Shown: positions 35,657-44,609 of the stretch, piece by piece
How the letters are laid out: the number at the start of each line of letters is the position of its first letter
Position numbering within the stretch: the first letter of the stretch is position 1
Origin: Haloterrigena sp. H1
GTDB taxonomy: Archaea; Halobacteriota; Halobacteria; Halobacteriales; Natrialbaceae
Direction of reading: 5' to 3'
Assembly: GCF_005938085.1 (NCBI RefSeq)
Contig: NZ_SMZK01000004.1
Location: forward strand, 62,001 to 126,000
Length of the DNA stretch: 64,000 nt
Position numbers and translations under genes: made by a program
The notes under the pieces: model-generated
What the model was told of the DNA's origin: nothing
Seen by the model: the letters and a program-made list of their open reading frames with translations, nothing else
The model's database searches: none

Positions 35657-36728
35657 ATTTTACGGCGTTAGAGACGACTTTTCGACCTCAGAAGATGCAG
35701 TAGCTGTCAGTCACAGCGATTGCTGATGAGTCAAAACTATGGTACCTTGCTCCGTTGTTCCGGTGACGACGGCGATGCCTCTCCCGGATACGTCCGGAAA
35801 AGGGGAGCAGGCGGCGAGCCCTAACTCGCCGCCTGCGTTAGGTTATGCACGATGCACTTGCGAGTTAGCTCCCGGAACTGGCCGTGCCAGCTCCGGGAGC
35901 GGAGCTTCTCGCCGTCGTCTTGCTTCAACTGCGAGAAGCCGGTTTCACTCATCCAGCGCTGGTTGTAGTCCTCGTTCATCCGGGCGTTGTGAGCCTTCTG
36001 TAACGGTGTCTGTTCCCTGTGCTTGATCAACGGTCGAGTTGAGTTGGAGCGACACTCCTCGCGGAGGTCGCTCCACGAGTAGTTTGCGTCAGCAGACAAC
36101 ACACGCAGGTCTTCCGCGTTCCGGCGGAAGACCTGCATCCCAATGTGACCATCCCACGCCTTCTGCGTCGTAAAATGAACGTCCTTGATTGCTAGCGAGT
36201 TTACGTCGATCAAGATCGTCGTCTTCAGCGACCGATACGAGAAGCCTGCCCGGTCACGGTAATGATGGCTGGTTTGATCGCGCTGGAAGCCACTCGCGTC
36301 AATCGCGGCTTCGCCACTCCAGCCCGCCTGCTCCGCGCTTCGGCGGAGCAGGCGGCGGAGTTCACGCATTCGATACTGTTGTTCCCATCGGGACAGCGAA
36401 CTGTAGTGCGGTGCCTCGTCGAGATCAAATACAGCAAGAACAGCTGGCATCTCGTTGAGGTAGTCTTCAGTTTCACGGAGGCTCTTCTCCAGTTCTACGC
36501 GGAACAGAATCAACGCGATCTGTGTCCACTTGGCGTACCCGTCCGCGCCGTCCGGCGCGGCGGGTACGTCCGGATCGTCAACGTGCTGTTTGGCAAGGTC
36601 TCGACACATTCGCGCTAGCCGTCTGAGCGATGCCATATCGCCAGACGGCGTCCATTTCCCGGTTAATCTGACGGAAGATAACCGTGAGAGCGTCTGAGAC
36701 TGTCGTCATTCGGCGGCAAAACAAGGCA
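35657..36728 (-). mobile_element. IS5-type element, copy 2, lacking its 3' end
   Basis: 1072 bp: the last 46 bp, including the inverted repeat next to copy 1, are missing, and the sequence starts at ATTTTACGGCGTTAG. The other end (AACAAGGCA) is intact and is followed by GAGTAAGT, the partner of the repeat before copy 1. It is clearly diverged from copy 1, so the pair is not a fresh duplication. Confidence 0.8.
35821..36636 (-). CDS. IS5-type DDE transposase, copy 2
   Basis: 271 aa, differing from copy 1 at about fifteen positions (for example SHHYRDRAGFSYRSLKTTI in place of SYHYRDRANYSFQSMKTTI). All catalytic residues are kept (DASGFQRD, SADANYSW, SETGFSQL). The element has lost one end, so the protein could only act in trans on other copies or on composite ends. 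Confidence 0.88.
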   Translation of the reverse strand: MASLRRLARMCRDLAKQHVDDPDVPAAPDGADGYAKWTQIALILFRVELEKSLRETEDYLNEMPAVLAVFDLDEAPHYSSLSRWEQQYRMRELRRLLRRSAEQAGWSGEAAIDASGFQRDQTSHHYRDRAGFSYRSLKTTILIDVNSLAIKDVHFTTQKAWDGHIGMQVFRRNAEDLRVLSADANYSWSDLREECRSNSTRPLIKHREQTPLQKAHNARMNEDYNQRWMSETGFSQLKQDDGEKLRSRSWHGQFRELTRKCIVHNLTQAAS

Positions 36729-36761
36729 GAGTAAGTCCTCTACCGAAAAAGCAGGTCGAGT

Positions 36762-36784
36762 GCCTCGGGGCTTGACCCCGAGGC
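36762..36784. repeat. GC-rich hairpin, possible leftover end of an IS200/IS605-type element
   Basis: GCCTCGGGG-CTTGA-CCCCGAGGC, a 9-bp perfect stem, followed by GGTTCAC. Such a hairpin followed by TTCAC reminds me of right ends of haloarchaeal IS200/IS605 elements, but no tnpB or tnpA sequence is present. It could equally be a terminator for the leftward gene array. Confidence 0.3.
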
Positions 36785-36913
36785 GGTTCACTACTTAGGA
36801 CGTTCGTTGAATCCGCCACAGTCTGACCGCTTTCCTACGGTGTCGGCCTGACTGATGACTGCTTCGGTGGCGTCGTCGAGACCTGCCTTCGTGAGCTGAC
36901 GGTCTCTCTGTTA

Positions 36914-37684
36914 TCATCCCTCGACGGGATAATACTCGTCGTCGTTCAGCGCATCGGGGATCGCCTCGTGGTCGACAGTGATGGCCATACCCTTACAGCG
37001 GGCGAGTGCGAGCATCGCCGTCGCGTCGAGAGCGACAGCTTTCTGGACTGGATCGGCGTCACGGGCGCTGGCGACATGGTCACGGTGGAACTCGAGCAGC
37101 CCTTCGATGCCGGCCAAGACATCTGATTTGGAATCAGCGAGAAGTCCTCGAACGAATCGGATATAGGCGTCATAGCGTGCCCTGTCCCAGTCGCTCCCAT
37201 GCTCGGCTACATTCTGTTCGAGCGTCTCGAGATGCTGTTCGGCGGTGTCGTTATCGAGAACGATCGAGCTTAGCGACCGCGCGAGGTCAATTCGGTGGGC
37301 GAACTCACGCTTGTCGAGTTCGTCTACGAACGGCTCTGTAGTCCGGGCGTATACCGTTTCGGTGGTGTCTTCGACGTTCTGGCGGGCTAGCAGGGCGGCG
37401 AACAGCCCATCGACGTAGTCGCTCCACGGCCCTGGTGATGCTGGGCTTCGTGGTTCCTCTTCGTACTTCGAGTCCCATTTGCTGTTTGCATAGATCGGCC
37501 ACTCTTCGGTTAGCGCCCGAAACCAGTCGCTGGCACCATCGACATCGCCCAGCGCAAGCAGGCCGACGGCGACCGCCTGTGCCCGATTGGGTCGGGTGAC
37601 GACGGCAGCTTCGATGCCGTCTTTGCCGTCCAACAGGCGGTTACGTTCCGTCGACACCAGGTCGGCTACTGCATGTCGTATCAT
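36914..37684 (-). CDS. tandem-array protein 1, possibly Imm49-like immunity protein
   Basis: 256 aa, all helical by pattern, acidic. The N-terminal domain (ADLVSTERNRLLDGKDGIEA, VAVGLLALGDVDGASDWFRA) is followed by repeats of paired helices and the conserved end GMAITVDHEAIPDALNDDEY. The layout resembles immunity-49-type proteins known from toxin/immunity loci. I hold this family name with moderate confidence only. Two paralogues follow upstream in tandem, and the short sequence before each gene (CATGTCGTATCATTGTGG) is also duplicated. No toxin gene is recognised beside it. Confidence 0.6.
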   Translation of the reverse strand: MIRHAVADLVSTERNRLLDGKDGIEAAVVTRPNRAQAVAVGLLALGDVDGASDWFRALTEEWPIYANSKWDSKYEEEPRSPASPGPWSDYVDGLFAALLARQNVEDTTETVYARTTEPFVDELDKREFAHRIDLARSLSSIVLDNDTAEQHLETLEQNVAEHGSDWDRARYDAYIRFVRGLLADSKSDVLAGIEGLLEFHRDHVASARDADPVQKAVALDATAMLALARCKGMAITVDHEAIPDALNDDEYYPVEG

Positions 37685-37724
37685 TGTGGTTGGAGTCGGC
37701 TTCGGAACCTCGTGACACCTCTCG

Positions 37725-38501
37725 TTATCTTTCGTTCCCTACTGGATAGTATTCGTCGTCGTTCAGCGCGTCCGGAATGGCGTCGTGGTCAACGGTGATG
37801 GCCATTCCCTCCCGGTGGGCCAGTGCCAGCATCGCCGTTGCATCCAGTGCGACTGCGTTGTCGACCGCGTCCACACCGCTTCCACCAACAAGATGCGTCT
37901 GATGGAACGTCAGAAGGGCGTCGATGCCGGCCGAGACCTTCGGCTCCGACCTCGTCTGGAGTCCGCGAAGTGTTTGTGCGTAGGCGTGGTACCTGTCGTG
38001 GTCCCAGTCGTTTCCGCGTTCGTCGACGCGCTGTTCGAGAGTGTCGACGAAATCCGATAGCGATGGATCGGCCACGATGTAACCGCTGAGTGACCGCACG
38101 AGGTCAACCCGGAACGCCAGGTCTCGATTCTCCAGTTCGTCGACAAACTCCTCGGTCGCCCGCTTGTGGACTGTATCGGCGACATCTTCGACTTCCCCTC
38201 GTCCCAGTAGCGCACAGTAGATGACGTTGACGTAGTCTTCCCAGGGCCCCCGCTGGGCCGACTGTCTGGGTTCCTTCTCGTACTGTGCGTCCCAACTGTT
38301 GCCTGCGTAGATGAGCAACTCCGCTGTCAGTGCTCGAAACCAGGCTTTGGCCTCGTCGACATCGCCCAGCGCAAGCAGGCCGACGGCGACCGTCTGTGCC
38401 CGATTGGGTCGGGTAACGACGGCAGCTTCGATACCGTCTTTGCCGTCCAACAGGCAGTTACGTTCCGTCGACACTAGGTCGGCTACTGCATGTCGTATCA
38501 T
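37725..38501 (-). CDS. tandem-array protein 2, possibly Imm49-like immunity protein
   Basis: 258 aa, paralogue of the gene at 36914: the first 65 residues are nearly identical (MIRHAVADLVSTERN onward), while the middle has diverged (VNVIYCALLGRGEVEDVADT). The pattern of an almost constant N terminus and C terminus (GMAITVDHDAIPDALNDDEY) with a variable middle would fit immunity proteins that follow different toxins. It is separated from its neighbours by about 40 bp of duplicated leader. Confidence 0.6.
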   Translation of the reverse strand: MIRHAVADLVSTERNCLLDGKDGIEAAVVTRPNRAQTVAVGLLALGDVDEAKAWFRALTAELLIYAGNSWDAQYEKEPRQSAQRGPWEDYVNVIYCALLGRGEVEDVADTVHKRATEEFVDELENRDLAFRVDLVRSLSGYIVADPSLSDFVDTLEQRVDERGNDWDHDRYHAYAQTLRGLQTRSEPKVSAGIDALLTFHQTHLVGGSGVDAVDNAVALDATAMLALAHREGMAITVDHDAIPDALNDDEYYPVGNER

Positions 38502-38541
38502 TGTGGTTGGAGTCGGCTTCGGAATCTCGTGATACCCCTCG

Positions 38542-38995
38542 TTATCGTTCGTTCCCTACTGGATAGTATTCGTCGTCGTTCAGCGCGTCGGGTATGAGTT
38601 CGTCCTCGATAGTGATGGCCATGCCCTCGCGGCGCGCGAGTGCGAGCATCGCTGTCGCGTCGAGGGCGACGGCTTTCTGGACGGCGTCGGCGTCTCGGGC
38701 GCTGGCCACGTGGTCCCGATGGAACTCGAGAAGTCCGTCAATGCCGGCTTCGACCTCGGAGACATCGGTACCGTTGAGTCCTCGGAGGACCCTGACGTAG
38801 GGTAGATACCGCGCGACAGCCCACGGTTTGTCCTGCTCTTTCACGGCATTTTCGAGCGCCGTCGCGTGTTCCTCGACCGTTCCGGTGTCGAGGAGATAAC
38901 TGCTCAGAGCGCGGGCCAGATCGATGCGGTGGGCCAGAGACCGGTTTTCGAGGTCGTCAATGAATGCTGCCGTAGCACGCTCGTTGGCTTCTTCT
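38542..38995 (-). pseudogene. 3' part of tandem-array protein 3, split by an IS
   Basis: The C-terminal 150 residues of a third paralogue (NERATAAFIDDLENRSLAHR to DALNDDEYYPVGNER). The longer open frame here, to 39492, is a chimera that reads into the IS on its opposite strand. The N-terminal part is at 40127-40451. Removing the IS and one CTTCTTCT restores VAEEANERAT in frame. Confidence 0.8.
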
Positions 38996-40126
38996 TGCTC
39001 TGTTGCAGCGTCGAATAGCACCAGTTTCAGCCTTGTTCTCGGCTGATTTCCGTGAGGCTTGTGGGGAATTGGACGCCGTCTTGCGATATGAGGTCGAAAC
39101 GACCGATCATACGGCAGTGTAAGAATCTTGCCAAACAGCACGTGGATAACCCTGACGAACCCGCTGCGCCGGACGGCGCCAGCGGGTTCGCCGAGTGGAC
39201 TCAGATCGCGTTTATCCTCTTGCATGCGGAACTCGACAAAGATTTCCGAGAGACTGAAGCATGGTTCAATGACTCCAGAGCCATCCGTGAAGAGCTTAAC
39301 ATCGACAAATCGCCGGATCACACCACGCTCTGTCGATGGGAGCAACAGGTCGACATGCGTGAACTCCGCAGCCTGCTCCGCCGCAGTGCGGAGCAGGCTG
39401 GCTGGTCGGGAACAGCAGCAATCGACGCCAGTGGCTTCCAGCGAGATCAAACCAGCTATCATTACCGGAATCGTGCTGGCTTCTCGTTTCACAAGCTGAA
39501 GACAACGATTTTGGTCGATACAGAGTCACTGGCGATCAAAGACGTTCATTTCACGACGAAGCGCAAGTGGGACGGACACATCGGCTTGCAGGTCTATCGG
39601 CGCAACGCCGAAGACCTGCAAGAGTTCCTTGCAGATGCGAACTATTCGTGGTCAGATCTCAGAGAGGAGTGTCGCGCTGGCGCGACACGACCGCTAATCA
39701 AACACAGAGAGCACAATGCGCTGAAGAAAGCGCATAACGCTCGGATGGACGAAGATCTGTACCATCAGCGGACACTGAGTGAGACTGCGTTCTCACTGCT
39801 GAAGGATGACGGTGAGAAGTTACGCTCTCGGAGCTGGCACGGCCAGTTCCGAGAGCTCACGCGCAAGTGTATCGTGCATAACCTATCGCAGGCGGCGAGT
39901 TAGGGCTCGCCGCCTGCTCTCTTTCTCTGGACGTATCCGCCAGAGACATCGCCGTCATCCACGTACGGGTTCTCACAAAGTGACCTAATTCTGATGGTTG
40001 CAGAATCAACGAACTGTACTCCTCCCACATCATCCAGATCTCAAAACCATCAGTACAGGAGTTCTAACGCCATCTGCCTGAATATCAAAATTTCAATACT
40101 GCCGCCGTCTTGCGTTCAACAGAGCA
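38996..40126 (+). mobile_element. IS5-type element, diverged member, inside tandem-array gene 3
   Basis: 1131 bp with ends TGCTCTGTTG and its complement, flanked by an exact 8-bp duplication CTTCTTCT (38988-38995 and 40127-40134). It carries a transposase related to, but clearly different from, the 34.5/35.6/48.6-kb copies. The insertion splits a paralogue of the immunity-like array. Confidence 0.88.
39088..39903 (+). CDS. IS5-type DDE transposase, diverged copy
   Basis: 271 aa from the ATG at 39088 (an upstream ATG at 39052 extends it by 12). Catalytic sites: DASGFQRDQ, LADANYSWSDL, RTLSETAFSLLKDDG. It shares length and motifs with the other three copies but differs through the N-terminal half (FILLHAELDKDFRETEAWFN). 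It appears intact. Its coding palindromes match those of the other copies in place, with paired base changes in the stems. Confidence 0.88.
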   Translation: MRSKRPIIRQCKNLAKQHVDNPDEPAAPDGASGFAEWTQIAFILLHAELDKDFRETEAWFNDSRAIREELNIDKSPDHTTLCRWEQQVDMRELRSLLRRSAEQAGWSGTAAIDASGFQRDQTSYHYRNRAGFSFHKLKTTILVDTESLAIKDVHFTTKRKWDGHIGLQVYRRNAEDLQEFLADANYSWSDLREECRAGATRPLIKHREHNALKKAHNARMDEDLYHQRTLSETAFSLLKDDGEKLRSRSWHGQFRELTRKCIVHNLSQAAS

Positions 40127-40451
40127 CTTCTTCTGCAACTTCTTCTACGGCTGATTGTCCCAAAACCGCACTATAAATCCCATCGATACACTCATTCCAG
40201 GGGCCCATCTGGGCGGATTGTCTTGGTTCTTTTTTATAGGATCCGTTCCAACGGACATCGATAGTGTGAATCCACTCATCGGTGAGTGCATCGAACCATT
40301 CTTTCGATTGACCGACATCATCCATCGCCAATAGGCCGATAGCGACAGTCTTCCCTTTGGTTGGACAAGTGATTATAGCTTGTTTAATACCGTCTTTTCC
40401 GTCGAGCAATTTTCCTCGCTCTTCATTGACGAAAGTTTGAACATCTGCCAT
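40127..40451 (-). pseudogene. 5' part of tandem-array protein 3, split by an IS
   Basis: N-terminal 105 residues (MADVQTFVNEERGKLLDGKD to SAVLGQSAVEEVAEE), homologous to the two complete paralogues at 36914 and 37725. It runs into the IS right end, where it would gain VLC and stop. Its start lacks the MIRHAVADL leader of the others, so it is the most diverged member. Confidence 0.75.
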
Positions 40452-40455
40452 TATC

Positions 40456-40701
40456 TCAGCTTATCCCGCGGAATACGTTTCCTATTTTCACCACTTCGAC
40501 ACGGTCAAGCGTCGGTTCCTGCGCGTCGACCTGCCGAAGACTCGTCGATACCAGTTCTCCAGTTTGCTTTCCATCCTGATATGATATTAACTCTTTTTCA
40601 GTATTCTCGACATTGGCACGTTCGAATTCGATGTCTCCATTAGCTCGCTGATTAATATCGATCGCATCTGGTCCATCTTCACCGGCCAAGCGACGGCGCA
40701 A
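40456..40701 (-). CDS. C-terminal fragment or small protein upstream of the immunity-like array
   Basis: An 81-aa frame (IDINQRANGDIEFERANVEN to VEVVKIGNVFRGIS) ending 5 bp before the start of array gene 3. Upstream, the frame continues without ATG to a stop near 40790. It may be the end of a toxin gene whose 5' part is lost, which would fit an immunity gene following it, but no toxin motif is visible. Confidence 0.35.
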   Translation of the reverse strand: MRRRLAGEDGPDAIDINQRANGDIEFERANVENTEKELISYQDGKQTGELVSTSLRQVDAQEPTLDRVEVVKIGNVFRGIS

Positions 40702-41059
40702 CTCGAGTGTGGACCGATTGTGTCGACGTCCGACCGCGTCCAGATTGTCGCAATCGCGTCCAGTCGGTCTCCGACTTCTTTGTCACTGTGTGATGCGAAC
40801 CACTCTTCACGTAGCTCACATGCTGACACGACTGTCTCACAGAATTCAGCGTCGACGCCGAGTACAATGTGAACTCCTCGAATCTGTTGCATCTTGAGAA
40901 CCATCTGGTGATCTCATGCTTCAGGAACGGTCTTGTCTCACTATCTATCGACATGATTGCTGTGTTTCTTCTCATGGGTTGCTGCGGTGGACTCCCTTCG
41001 AGTCCCCGCACCCCTTTCGGGGGGTACAAACCGTCTCGCGTGACGAGATCACTCGACAG

Positions 41060-41620
41060 TCAGCGGCTGAACGTTCCATCCGGCGCAGGGACAAGTCCAG
41101 TACGGATCTCGAGGTCGACACGCCGAAGATGCTTGCAGCCGTCGTCTGGCTGGCGCTGCTCGAAATCAAGGCAGGTACACGTCGCTGCCTCGATATCGAC
41201 CTCGTAGGTAGCACCACTCTCACTCTCGACCTCGTAGACCGGGCCCACTGTCGCAAAGCGGACGTCCAACTTCTCGTTCAGTGCACGGCGAGTTCGTGGG
41301 TCATCGATCGAGTAGCCACCTGCCTCGAGGGCAGTCGCCGGCTGGGGGTTGTCGCAGGGGGTGGTGAACTCATCGCGATGGTTGCGTTCTTGGCTACACT
41401 TTCTGCAGTGCCAGTAGCGTGTGCGATACTCGTAGCCATCAGTGAGGTCCATTTCGTACGGAGTTGGCTCCGTGCCTGGTAGCCACTCGTCGATCGCGAC
41501 GAGTTTGTGTCCGTTTAGTCGGGCAACATCACCAGGATAGCTACGATCACGGTCGCTCGTGTACTCGTTTGTCGATCGATCTCGATGCGAGTCTCTCTGG
41601 GGTAGCCGGTTTGTACTCAT
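41060..41620 (-). CDS. SWIM zinc-finger protein
   Basis: 186 aa. The SWIM motif (C-x-C-x-n-C-x-H) is seen in ATCTCLDFEQRQPDDGCKHL near residues 140-165. A second possible metal site lies in WHCRKCSQERNH with a later Cys (TTPCDNPQ). SWIM domains bind DNA or proteins and occur next to transposases and in recombination complexes. The ATG at 41620 lies 10 nt from a 22-bp palindrome that could be its operator. Two hairpins follow the stop codon. A decayed copy lies at 34077-34505. Confidence 0.75.
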   Translation of the reverse strand: MSTNRLPQRDSHRDRSTNEYTSDRDRSYPGDVARLNGHKLVAIDEWLPGTEPTPYEMDLTDGYEYRTRYWHCRKCSQERNHRDEFTTPCDNPQPATALEAGGYSIDDPRTRRALNEKLDVRFATVGPVYEVESESGATYEVDIEAATCTCLDFEQRQPDDGCKHLRRVDLEIRTGLVPAPDGTFSR

Positions 41621-41629
41621 TCGTGGCCT

Positions 41630-41651
41630 CGAGGCACACGAGTGTGCGCCT
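41630..41651. promoter_or_regulatory. imperfect 22-bp palindrome upstream of the SWIM gene, probable operator
   Basis: GAGGCACACGAGTGTGCGCC + TC is a near-perfect palindrome placed 10 nt before the ATG, in the zone where a leaderless archaeal promoter would be contacted. The same palindrome and ATGAGTACA start recur at 51695-51729 in front of the mcrC remnant. Duplication of a whole promoter unit suggests a shared regulator. Confidence 0.5.
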
Positions 41652-41689
41652 CACCCTCTCAGGCGCAGAAAAACCGAATACGATCCGCT

Positions 41690-41812
41690 ATTGGGTTCCG
41701 TCGGCAGCCTCGAGCAACTGTTTCACTTCGTGGCTGAGCCAGACCTTCATATCGTCACGGTTCTCGTGCTGTTTGAGATTGATGGCGTCCGTGATGCCCG
41801 CATGTCGGACAA
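41690..41812 (-). pseudogene. fragment of a tyrosine recombinase
   Basis: The minus strand reads ITDAINLKQHENRDDMKVWL, then SHEVKQLLEAADGTQ, then a stop. This is the linker and start of the catalytic domain in haloarchaeal Xer-type integrases (KVWLxxEEVxxLLDAADG). The rest is missing. From here to 42303 I see no gene. Confidence 0.45.
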
Positions 41813-42303
41813 AAACCGACAGCAATCTATAGTAGCTACTGAAAGTCAGTGCACACCTGATCGCACGACAGCTGTGCGACCAGTGTGTAAATCGTTTCAG
41901 TTGTTACTATAGTTATTAGTGGTGCTCGAAGGAGAAATCAGGCCGATCCTGTCCGAGACCACCCGAGTTCTCGGACAACTACTACTGCTCAGTACAGAGG
42001 AAGACGTTACTGGAGCAGGTATTACTCATATAACATCTATCAGAAGCAGTTTGCTGGATACAGAGAATCCATGAAAATCCCGCAGATAAGGGCCTAGGCC
42101 GTGAACGAGGTACTAGGGACTGGCTGAGACCGAAACTCATGCGGTGCGATAAGCACGTTATCAGAGAATGGTCCGAGCCCGTGATAAGACGCGGAATCTT
42201 GTGCCAGAGAGCACGTATAGGAGGATCTCTCGTTCACGCCACAGTCCCAACGGAGGCGTCCTATGTACCTCGGAATAGACACTCACACACGATACTCGCA
42301 AGT

Positions 42304-43743
42304 TCGGTACTTCCCGAACGTCGCTTCGTGAACTGTGCTGAGCCATGGACGAACGGAGTGAATGCCAGTGTGGTAACTGAGTGAACAGGAAGTAGAATCC
42401 ACGTGTGAAGAGAAGTGAAGTAAGAAAGCTGAGATACGCTGTTCTAGGCGAATGCTGTTGCTCACCAAGAGCTTGTCCAAGGCCGCGGGCTGGCGTCAGC
42501 CCGCGGCCGGCGCGTATGCTTCTGGCACACCTGTTCCGTTCATCTCGATCTCCCAACTCCGCTCTAGCTCTTCCTCTAATGCATGTCTGATCCAGTCAGA
42601 GAAGGTCTTGAACGTGAATTCCTCGGGCAGGTCGCGCCCGCCCCGCTGGGGGCGGGCGACGACCGCCCATCGAAGCACAAGCCAGGGGTTCTCCAACAGG
42701 AATCCAACCAAGACGAACGCGAAGCGGATAATTGGGTCTTGTGTCGTCGTTACCACTCGTGCTTGGCGAAATACACGGTAGCTCGTTTCGATCGCTGACC
42801 GTTTCCGATAGAGTCGTTCGACTTGTTTCGGCGTGCGATCGGCCAGATCGCACGCCACATAGCCTCGAACGACCTCGCCGCTTTTCCCGCGATCTCCGGC
42901 GTGATATGACACAGCGACCGCGAGCGGGAATTCCAGTTCCCGCTCGCGGCCTTTGTACATCCGATAGGTTGTCATGTACGAGCAGTGCGTATCCAGCTTC
43001 TTCCTCATGCGCTTGCCCTTCTTTTGGACGGGAACGACAGTCGAAGCAATCTCCCGTGAGCGGCGCAGAATACGTTCATTGTAGAAGCCACGATCTGCCA
43101 AGAGAAGCTCTCTCTCGAAGGGATAGGCCTCGACGCGGTCGAGGACGCGCTCGACCGCGTCGGCCTCTTTCTCATCGCTACGGACGTACGTCATCGCCAA
43201 CGTCACTGGCTTTCCGTTCGAGACGAGATACGCCGTGCAGTACCGGTGGCACGTCGTTGTTCCGTCTTTCGCGTGCATGCGGCAGAGTTCACCTTCTTTA
43301 TCGGCGTACGTTCCGTGGTAGGGGTTATCGACGAAGTCAATGGAGACGATCCTCAACCGATCAGGGTCAAGGATCGTCATCGCTAACTCCCAGAGAAAGC
43401 GGTTAGCAACCCGCTCAAGCCACTCTCGGTTGAGCGTATGGAGCCAGTCCATGACAGTATCATCATAGGCAGCGTTGTCGTTGTCCTTGCACGTCTCCCA
43501 GACGGACGTCTGATTGACTGCTGCAAGAATGACAACAGCCCAGATATCGCCGGGATCGGGGGGCGAGCCCTCAATCCCTGGCAAGGGGAGCTGGCAGATG
43601 ACGTCCTCCGCTAAATCTTTCACGTCCGAATCCGAAAGAACACCGTCTGGCTGAGGGATACTGAACACATTCACTCAACCAGACATCTTCCTCATGAGAC
43701 CAACGCTTTAGCTCCAGCTCTTACACCAGTCGGGAAGTACCGA
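42304..43743 (-). mobile_element. ISH3-family insertion sequence
   Basis: About 1440 bp. Ends: TCGGTACTTCCCGA at 42304 and the complement of the same at 43730-43743. Length and gene size fit ISH3-type elements. No convincing 5-bp target duplication was found (CAAGT and GATTC flank it), so the neighbouring DNA may have been rearranged. It lies directly downstream of cassette 1. Confidence 0.72.
42496..43674 (-). CDS. ISH3-family transposase
   Basis: 392 aa. DDE residues: Asp in IVSIDFVDNPYHGTYADKEG, Asp in LLLADRGFYNERIL and Glu in RSAIETSYRVFRQARVVTTT. The DRGFY and IETSYR boxes are characteristic of ISH3. The gene ends inside a perfect palindrome (GGCCGCGGGCTG/CAGCCCGCGGCC, 42481-42508) that overlaps the stop codon. 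The reading frame is full length. Confidence 0.88.
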   Translation of the reverse strand: MNVFSIPQPDGVLSDSDVKDLAEDVICQLPLPGIEGSPPDPGDIWAVVILAAVNQTSVWETCKDNDNAAYDDTVMDWLHTLNREWLERVANRFLWELAMTILDPDRLRIVSIDFVDNPYHGTYADKEGELCRMHAKDGTTTCHRYCTAYLVSNGKPVTLAMTYVRSDEKEADAVERVLDRVEAYPFERELLLADRGFYNERILRRSREIASTVVPVQKKGKRMRKKLDTHCSYMTTYRMYKGRERELEFPLAVAVSYHAGDRGKSGEVVRGYVACDLADRTPKQVERLYRKRSAIETSYRVFRQARVVTTTQDPIIRFAFVLVGFLLENPWLVLRWAVVARPQRGGRDLPEEFTFKTFSDWIRHALEEELERSWEIEMNGTGVPEAYAPAAG

Positions 43744-43802
43744 GATTCGGCTCTTCAACGAGCAACTGAAGAATATTACCGTCGGAAGCGTTCGATAGAG
43801 AT

Positions 43803-44609
43803 TCAGTCGTCGGTCGAATGTTTTGCTTCAACCTCCTCTCTAATATCCCGTATCGTATCCGCCAATTCGTCCTTCGTTTGGCCTTCGTACGGGAATACGG
43901 AGCCCGACTTTCTGAATCGCTTGATGGTTTCATCTACCACTTTTGTATCTGCCAAGCCTCCCTCTTCGTCATCTTTTTCGTCATCATCCGGTTCGTCGTA
44001 GAGTACTTCTAACAACGCTCTCACTGCGGGTTTGTACCGTGCCATAGGTGTGTCGAAAACCAACAACGAGAACCGACGTTTGCTAAGAGCACGCCGAGTT
44101 GGCTCGTAATCGATACTCCCATCGGATTTCTCAACACACGTTAGTTCTGCGATCCACCAGGCGCGTTCGAAAGTACTAGCTTTACCGTCTAGCGCTCTAG
44201 CTTGTGTCCAGAATTTCTCCTTCATCGCAGAGACGCTGTTGAACGCCCATCGGTGGTGAACGAACCACGGGTAGTAGAGCATCGAAAATGCGCTCCAAAG
44301 GCCCGAATCAGCTGCGTCTGACCGACTGATGTCCACGTTACGGTGAACGGCGATTGCTGTCTCTGGATCTGAATCTCCTGTTTGAGGTGTAGTTTCCGAC
44401 TTAATCTCTCTGAGTTGATTGTCCAAGGTACCCAAGTCAGCCGTCAGATCAGTTTCAACGACCTGGTCTTGAACCTCCGAGTCTGGAATGCTGTCGTAAT
44501 CTCCTTTGAGGAACTCATCGTACTTGCTCAACAAGCTCTGTGCACCATTACGGAGGCGGACGAGTTCCTGCCCGTCCGTCAACTCGGCGTCTGGATTCCA
44601 ACCCGTCAT
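43803..44609 (-). CDS. cassette 1, gene C (possibly DUF6339)
   Basis: 268 aa, soluble and helical. Shared with the two other C proteins are DSGLWSAFSMLYYPWFVHHR, AMKEKFWTQARALDG, a WWIAEL block and a FDTPMARYKPAVRALLEV block. The pattern recalls DUF6339; I am not certain of that name. It has an acidic insert (YDEPDDDEKDDEEGG) and lacks the SNALHRL variant of the other two. The start overlaps the stop of gene B by 4 nt. Function unknown; it always travels with A and B here. Confidence 0.7.
   Translation of the reverse strand: MTGWNPDAELTDGQELVRLRNGAQSLLSKYDEFLKGDYDSIPDSEVQDQVVETDLTADLGTLDNQLREIKSETTPQTGDSDPETAIAVHRNVDISRSDAADSGLWSAFSMLYYPWFVHHRWAFNSVSAMKEKFWTQARALDGKASTFERAWWIAELTCVEKSDGSIDYEPTRRALSKRRFSLLVFDTPMARYKPAVRALLEVLYDEPDDDEKDDEEGGLADTKVVDETIKRFRKSGSVFPYEGQTKDELADTIRDIREEVEAKHSTDD

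Noticed and set aside
38542-39492. A 316-codon minus-strand frame
   Set aside because: It is a chimera: the first half is the complement of the IS transposase, and only the second half is the real 3' part of array gene 3.
40587-41029. Two overlapping minus-strand frames upstream of the immunity-like array
   Set aside because: Neither has a clear start or recognisable motif. They may belong to a decayed gene, but I could not decide which frame is real.
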